From Brevundimonas sp. UBA2388 (GTDB lineage Bacteria; Pseudomonadota; Alphaproteobacteria; Caulobacterales; Caulobacteraceae), in NCBI GenBank assembly GCA_002343425.1, contig DDSO01000004.1:848-19853 (forward strand): a stretch of DNA of 19,006 nucleotides. Reading direction: 5' to 3'. Position 1 is the stretch's first letter; each line of letters starts with the position of its first letter. A program made the translations under genes and the position numbers. The notes beneath the pieces are model-generated. The model was not told where the DNA came from, did no database searches, and was given only the letters and a program-made list of their open reading frames with translations. Below are positions 15,463-19,006 of this stretch, piece by piece.

Positions 15463-16887
15463 CTAACCATGCCCTGAAGGCGTAGCCCCGAGGTTAAGAA
15501 CGGCGGCTCGGAACGCCTCGCCCCGCGCCTCGAAGTCCGGATACTGGTCGAAACTGGCGGCGGCGGGCGACAGCAGCACCACCTCCTCCCGCCCGGTGGC
15601 GGCGGCGGCCCCGGCGGCCGCGGCGACGGCCGAGGCCATGTCTCCGCTGATCCGGTGCGGCGTCTCGCCCAGCCGCGCCGCGAACGGCCCGGCCGACTCG
15701 CCGATCAGGAAGGCCTCGACCACGCGCGGGAACAGATCCTCCAGATCGTCGATCCCACCGGCCTTGGCCCGCCCGCCCGCGATCCAGAAACTGCGTTCGT
15801 AGCTGCCCAGCGCCTGCCGCGCGGCATCAGCATTGGTGGCCTTGGAGTCGTTGATGAAGCGGACGCGGCCGAGCCGGCCGACTTCCTCCATGCGGTGGGC
15901 GAGGCCGGGGAAGGTCAGGAGGCCCTCAACGGCGGTATCGCACGGCACGCCAAGGGTCCGTGCGGCAGCGAAGGCGAAGGCGGCGTTCTGGGCGTTGTGA
16001 CGGCCCGGCAGCGATCGGGCGATCGACAGGTCGCACACATACTCACCGTGGCTGGCCAGGATGCCGTCAATGGCGGTGACCGCACCGGTCTTCTCGAAGC
16101 CGACACGCCAGTCGTCCCAACTGTGTTGTTTGACGGTGGTGACCAGGGTCAGCCGACCCGCCCGCCCCGTCAGCGTCTCTGCAATGTTCAGCCCGACCGC
16201 ATCATCGATCCCGACCAGGGCCGTCGAATCCGGCCCCTGGGCCTGGAATATCCGCATCTTCGCGGCGACATATCCCGCCATCCCGCCATGCCGCTCCAGA
16301 TGGTCGGGGCTGATGTTGGTCAGGATGGCCACGTCCGGTGCGAACGAGGTCGTCAGATCCAGCTGATAGCTCGATACCTCGATCACATAGACCGCACCCG
16401 GCGTCGGGGTCGGCAGCGCCAGCACGCCGATGCCGATATTGCCGCCGACGTGGACGGTCATCCCGGCCTGTTTCAGCACCCAGCCGATCAGCGCCGTGGT
16501 GGTCGACTTGCCGTTGGTGCCGGTGATGGCGACGACCTTTGGGCGCGCGGCTTCCGGCAGCGCGGCGATTGCCCGCGCGAACAGTTCGATATCGCCGATG
16601 ACCTCGACGCCCACCGCCCTGGACTTGGCCACGGTCCAGTGCGGCTTCGGATGGGTCAGGGGCGCCCCGGGCGACAGCACCAGCGCCGCGAACCCTGACC
16701 AGTCGGCGGACGTCAGATCCTCGACGGCGAACCCTTCCGCCTCGGCCTGCATGCGACTGGAGACGCTGTCGTCCCACAGCACCGGCAGGGCCCCGCCGGC
16801 CTTGAGCGCCCGCGCGGCCGTCAGTCCCGACCGTCCCAGGCCAAAGACCGCGATGCGCCGCCCTTCGAAGCCGGGGACCGGGATCAT
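15463..16887 (-). CDS. murD: UDP-N-acetylmuramoyl-L-alanine--D-glutamate ligase MurD
   Basis: A 474-residue cytoplasmic Mur ligase that adds D-glutamate to UDP-MurNAc-L-alanine using ATP. The N-terminal domain has the Rossmann-like RIAVFGLGRSGLTAARAL. The ATP loop is GTNGKSTT at residues 123-130. The central domain includes EVSSYQLDLT and LTNISPDHLERHG, both typical of MurD, and the C-terminal domain has NDSKATNADAA. The ATG at 16887 lies four bases after the mraY stop, again with little ribosome binding sequence. ftsW follows after six bases. All catalytic motifs look intact. Confidence 0.97.
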   Translation of the reverse strand: MIPVPGFEGRRIAVFGLGRSGLTAARALKAGGALPVLWDDSVSSRMQAEAEGFAVEDLTSADWSGFAALVLSPGAPLTHPKPHWTVAKSRAVGVEVIGDIELFARAIAALPEAARPKVVAITGTNGKSTTTALIGWVLKQAGMTVHVGGNIGIGVLALPTPTPGAVYVIEVSSYQLDLTTSFAPDVAILTNISPDHLERHGGMAGYVAAKMRIFQAQGPDSTALVGIDDAVGLNIAETLTGRAGRLTLVTTVKQHSWDDWRVGFEKTGAVTAIDGILASHGEYVCDLSIARSLPGRHNAQNAAFAFAAARTLGVPCDTAVEGLLTFPGLAHRMEEVGRLGRVRFINDSKATNADAARQALGSYERSFWIAGGRAKAGGIDDLEDLFPRVVEAFLIGESAGPFAARLGETPHRISGDMASAVAAAAGAAAATGREEVVLLSPAAASFDQYPDFEARGEAFRAAVLNLGATPSGHG

Positions 16888-16891
16888 GCAG

Positions 16892-18001
16892 CTAGCGCAG
16901 CTTGAGCGTGGCGAGACCGGCCAGCGCCAGCATGGCGGAGACGATCCAGAAGCGGATCACCACCGTCGATTCCGGCCAGCCCATCTTCTCGAAATGATGG
17001 TGGATCGGGGCCATCAGGAAGATGCGCTTCTTCGTGGCCTTGAAATAGGCGACCTGAATCATGACCGAGGCGGCCTCGATGACGAACAGGCCGCCGACAA
17101 TGCCCAGCACCAGCTCATGCTTGGTAGCCACGGCGATGGCGCCGAGCGCGCCGCCCAAGGCCAGCGAACCGGTGTCGCCCATGAAGATCTTGGCCGGCGG
17201 GGCGTTGTACCAGAGGAAGCCCGTGCCGCCGCCGATAATGGCCGCCGTGAAGACCGCCAGCTCGCCCGCGCCCGGCACATGGTGAACGCCCAGATAGTCC
17301 GAGAAGATGAAGTTGCCGACCAGATAGCTGATGATGCCGAAGGCCCCGGCCGCCATCATCACCGGCACGATGGCCAGGCCATCGAGGCCGTCGGTCAGGT
17401 TCACCGCATTGGAAAAGCCGACCATGGTGAAGGCGGCGAACAGGACATAGAACCAGCCGACATTGAGCAGCACGGCCTTGAAGAAGGGGAAGGCGATCGA
17501 GGTCTCGAGATTGGGCGAGGTCGGCGAGGCCTTCATCCAGATCACGGTCAGGATCCCGGCGATGACCGAGATGACCACCTGGGCCAGGAGTTTCTGTTTC
17601 GAGGTCAGGCCCGCCGAAGTCTGTTTCGACACCTTGGCGTAGTCGTCGACGAAGCCCAGCAGGCCGAAGGCTGCGGTCACGCCGGAGACGATCCAGATAT
17701 AGGGATTGGTCAGATCGCCCCAGAGGAACACCGCCACCGCGATGCCCGCCAGGATCATCAGACCGCCCATGGTCGGGGTGCCGACCTTGGACAGGTGCGA
17801 GACCGGGCCGTCCGACCGGATCGGCTGGCCCTTGCCCTGTTTGACCCGCATCCAGGCGATGAACCGGCTGCCCATGGTGACCGCGACGATCATGGCCGTG
17901 GCCATGGCCAGCGCCACCCGCACCGTCTGGTACTGGACCAGATTGAGGAGCGGATAGTCCTGCGCGATGTCGGCGTAGTGGAGATAGAGCAGGTAAAACA
18001 T
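16892..18001 (-). CDS. mraY: Phospho-N-acetylmuramoyl-pentapeptide-transferase MraY
   Basis: A 369-residue integral membrane enzyme that transfers phospho-MurNAc-pentapeptide to undecaprenyl phosphate, giving lipid I. About ten membrane segments alternate with the cytoplasmic catalytic loops: [20 protein letters not shown], the Asp pair in GFVDDYAKV (119-120), [27 protein letters not shown], and [14 protein letters not shown]. The start is the ATG at 18001, whose first base is the last base of the murF TGA (TGATG). GGAGG lies nine bases upstream inside murF. The frame stays open further upstream, but that extension is basic, non-family sequence inside murF. Length is close to E. coli MraY (360). 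Confidence 0.98.
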   Translation of the reverse strand: MFYLLYLHYADIAQDYPLLNLVQYQTVRVALAMATAMIVAVTMGSRFIAWMRVKQGKGQPIRSDGPVSHLSKVGTPTMGGLMILAGIAVAVFLWGDLTNPYIWIVSGVTAAFGLLGFVDDYAKVSKQTSAGLTSKQKLLAQVVISVIAGILTVIWMKASPTSPNLETSIAFPFFKAVLLNVGWFYVLFAAFTMVGFSNAVNLTDGLDGLAIVPVMMAAGAFGIISYLVGNFIFSDYLGVHHVPGAGELAVFTAAIIGGGTGFLWYNAPPAKIFMGDTGSLALGGALGAIAVATKHELVLGIVGGLFVIEAASVMIQVAYFKATKKRIFLMAPIHHHFEKMGWPESTVVIRFWIVSAMLALAGLATLKLR

Positions 18002-19006
18002 CAGGCGGCCCCTCCCAGAGCAGCTAGAGCCTTGGCGACCAGGGACGCCTTCGATCCGTTTGAACCCTTGACCATGACGATGTCGCCCCTGCCCACCAGC
18101 ATGGCGGCCTCGGCGGCCAGCTCGGCGGCGGTCTCGCGCCACAGGCCCTGACGCGAGCCCGGCAGGTCGTCATAGAGCCGCTTCATCTCCGGCCCCGCGG
18201 CATGGACCAGATCGATGCCTGCGGCGTCAATCGGACCCGACAGGCCCTCGTGCAGCGCCTCTGACTGGTCGCCCAGTTCCAGCATGTCTGTCAGCACCAC
18301 CACCCGACGTCCACCGGTGGCGGGCAACGGCCGCGCGCCGAGGCTGCGGAAACCGGCGGCCATCGACAACGGATTGGCGTTGTAGCTCTCGTCGATGAGG
18401 GTGAAGGCCCCGCCGGGCGCGTTCACGGTCAGCGTCTGGCCCCGCCCCGCCAACGGCTGGAACTCCGACAGGGCGGCCAGGGCCGTGTCCAGCGGCACGT
18501 CGAGGGCGTCGAGCATCAGCAGGACGCACAGGCTGTTCAGGCCCCAGTGGAAGCCCGACTGGGCCAGCTGGAAATCGATGGTCTTGCCGAACAGCTCGGC
18601 CCGGACGCGGGCCCCCGTGTCATGCGGCTCGAAGTCGATCAGCCGCGCGTCGCAGCCGGTCGCCGATCCAAAGGTCGCGAGCCGCGCCCCGGCCCGCCGG
18701 GCGCCCGCGTCCAGCACCGCGGCGAAGGCCACATCGGCGTTGCACACGGCCACGCCGTCAGCGGCCAGCCCCTCGAAGATGGCTGCCTTCTCCGCCGCCA
18801 CCCCGGCCTCGCCGTCCGCGAAGGCCTCGATATGCACCGGGCCGACGGTCGTGACGCAGGCCGCATGGGGACGCACCATTTTCGACAGCGGCGCGATCTC
18901 GCCGGGGGCGTTCATGCCGATCTCGAACACGGCGCGCTCGGTCGTGCGCGGCATCCGCGACAGGGTCAGGGGCACGCCGATATGGTTGTTGTAGCTCTTG
19001 ATCGAG
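18001..19006 (-). CDS. murF: UDP-N-acetylmuramoyl-tripeptide--D-alanyl-D-alanine ligase MurF, C-terminal part
   Basis: The frame is open to the window edge, so this is the C-terminal 335 residues of a Mur ligase of about 460 residues. The N-terminal UDP-binding part and the ATP P-loop lie outside the window. The visible start has [14 protein letters not shown], a MurF signature, followed by [31 protein letters not shown] and EKAAIFEGL. Further on come [24 protein letters not shown] and the final [18 protein letters not shown]. It ligates D-Ala-D-Ala to the UDP-MurNAc tripeptide in the cytoplasm. Its TGA shares one base with the mraY ATG, so the two are translationally coupled. An internal GTG at 18975 is not the real start. 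Confidence 0.97.
   Translation of the reverse strand, partial: SIKSYNNHIGVPLTLSRMPRTTERAVFEIGMNAPGEIAPLSKMVRPHAACVTTVGPVHIEAFADGEAGVAAEKAAIFEGLAADGVAVCNADVAFAAVLDAGARRAGARLATFGSATGCDARLIDFEPHDTGARVRAELFGKTIDFQLAQSGFHWGLNSLCVLLMLDALDVPLDTALAALSEFQPLAGRGQTLTVNAPGGAFTLIDESYNANPLSMAAGFRSLGARPLPATGGRRVVVLTDMLELGDQSEALHEGLSGPIDAAGIDLVHAAGPEMKRLYDDLPGSRQGLWRETAAELAAEAAMLVGRGDIVMVKGSNGSKASLVAKALAALGGAA

Noticed and set aside
18002..18142. N-terminal extension of MraY to an upstream in-frame start
   Set aside because: The extra 47 residues are basic, unlike any MraY, and lie entirely inside murF. The ATG at 18001 has a GGAGG site and gives the family length.
16430..18151. Long plus-strand open frame opposite murD and mraY
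   Set aside because: It is antisense to two highly conserved genes. Its His/Asp/Arg-rich composition comes from the complementary codons, and no motif supports it.

Overview
The window is very GC-rich chromosomal DNA. Its gene content points to an alphaproteobacterium of the Caulobacter/Brevundimonas type (order Caulobacterales). This rests on the order mutY - DUF721 - DsbA-like thioredoxin - smc, on the alphaproteobacterial style of the DsbA and SMC proteins, and on codon use. The genus is my inference, since no rRNA or marker search is possible here. No tRNA, rRNA, CRISPR array, transposase or phage gene was seen. Genes are packed tightly, and no gene-free stretch exceeds about 200 bases.

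Layout. (1) Bases 2-2590, plus strand: the C-terminal end of a GT4 glycosyltransferase, then a glycogen-debranching-type amylo-alpha-1,6-glucosidase. This looks like an alpha-glucan metabolism pair. (2) 2587-5050, minus strand: the adenine glycosylase MutY, preceded by two unrecognised winged-helix proteins. One of these carries a clear internal duplication. (3) 5051-5204: a divergent control region with short palindromes and promoter-like boxes. (4) 5205-10632, plus strand: a DUF721 (DciA-like) protein, two tandem DsbA-like thiol oxidoreductases (one predicted lipoprotein, one predicted soluble periplasmic protein) and the chromosome condensation ATPase SMC. (5) 10629-11845: a WecG/TagA/CpsF glycosyltransferase (minus) divergent from a small exported protein (plus). 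(6) 11838-19006, minus strand: part of the dcw (division and cell wall) cluster in the order murF, mraY, murD, ftsW, a 161-base inverted-repeat element, murG and an MscS-type channel gene.

Function. The right half makes the lipid-linked peptidoglycan precursor: MurD and MurF build the peptide stem, MraY makes lipid I, MurG makes lipid II, and the SEDS protein FtsW polymerises glycan at the septum. The middle handles chromosome maintenance (SMC, DUF721/DciA-like, MutY) and envelope disulfide chemistry. murC is expected after murG in the usual order, but an MscS channel gene stands there and the cluster then meets a converging gene. The dcw block therefore appears cut at this point and lies next to the smc locus.

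The least explained parts are the two-regulator module with its divergent operator region (3651-5204) and the long hairpin element between ftsW and murG (14115-14275). All three convergent gene pairs overlap at their stop codons, two of them through a shared CTAG, so they leave no room for ordinary terminators.
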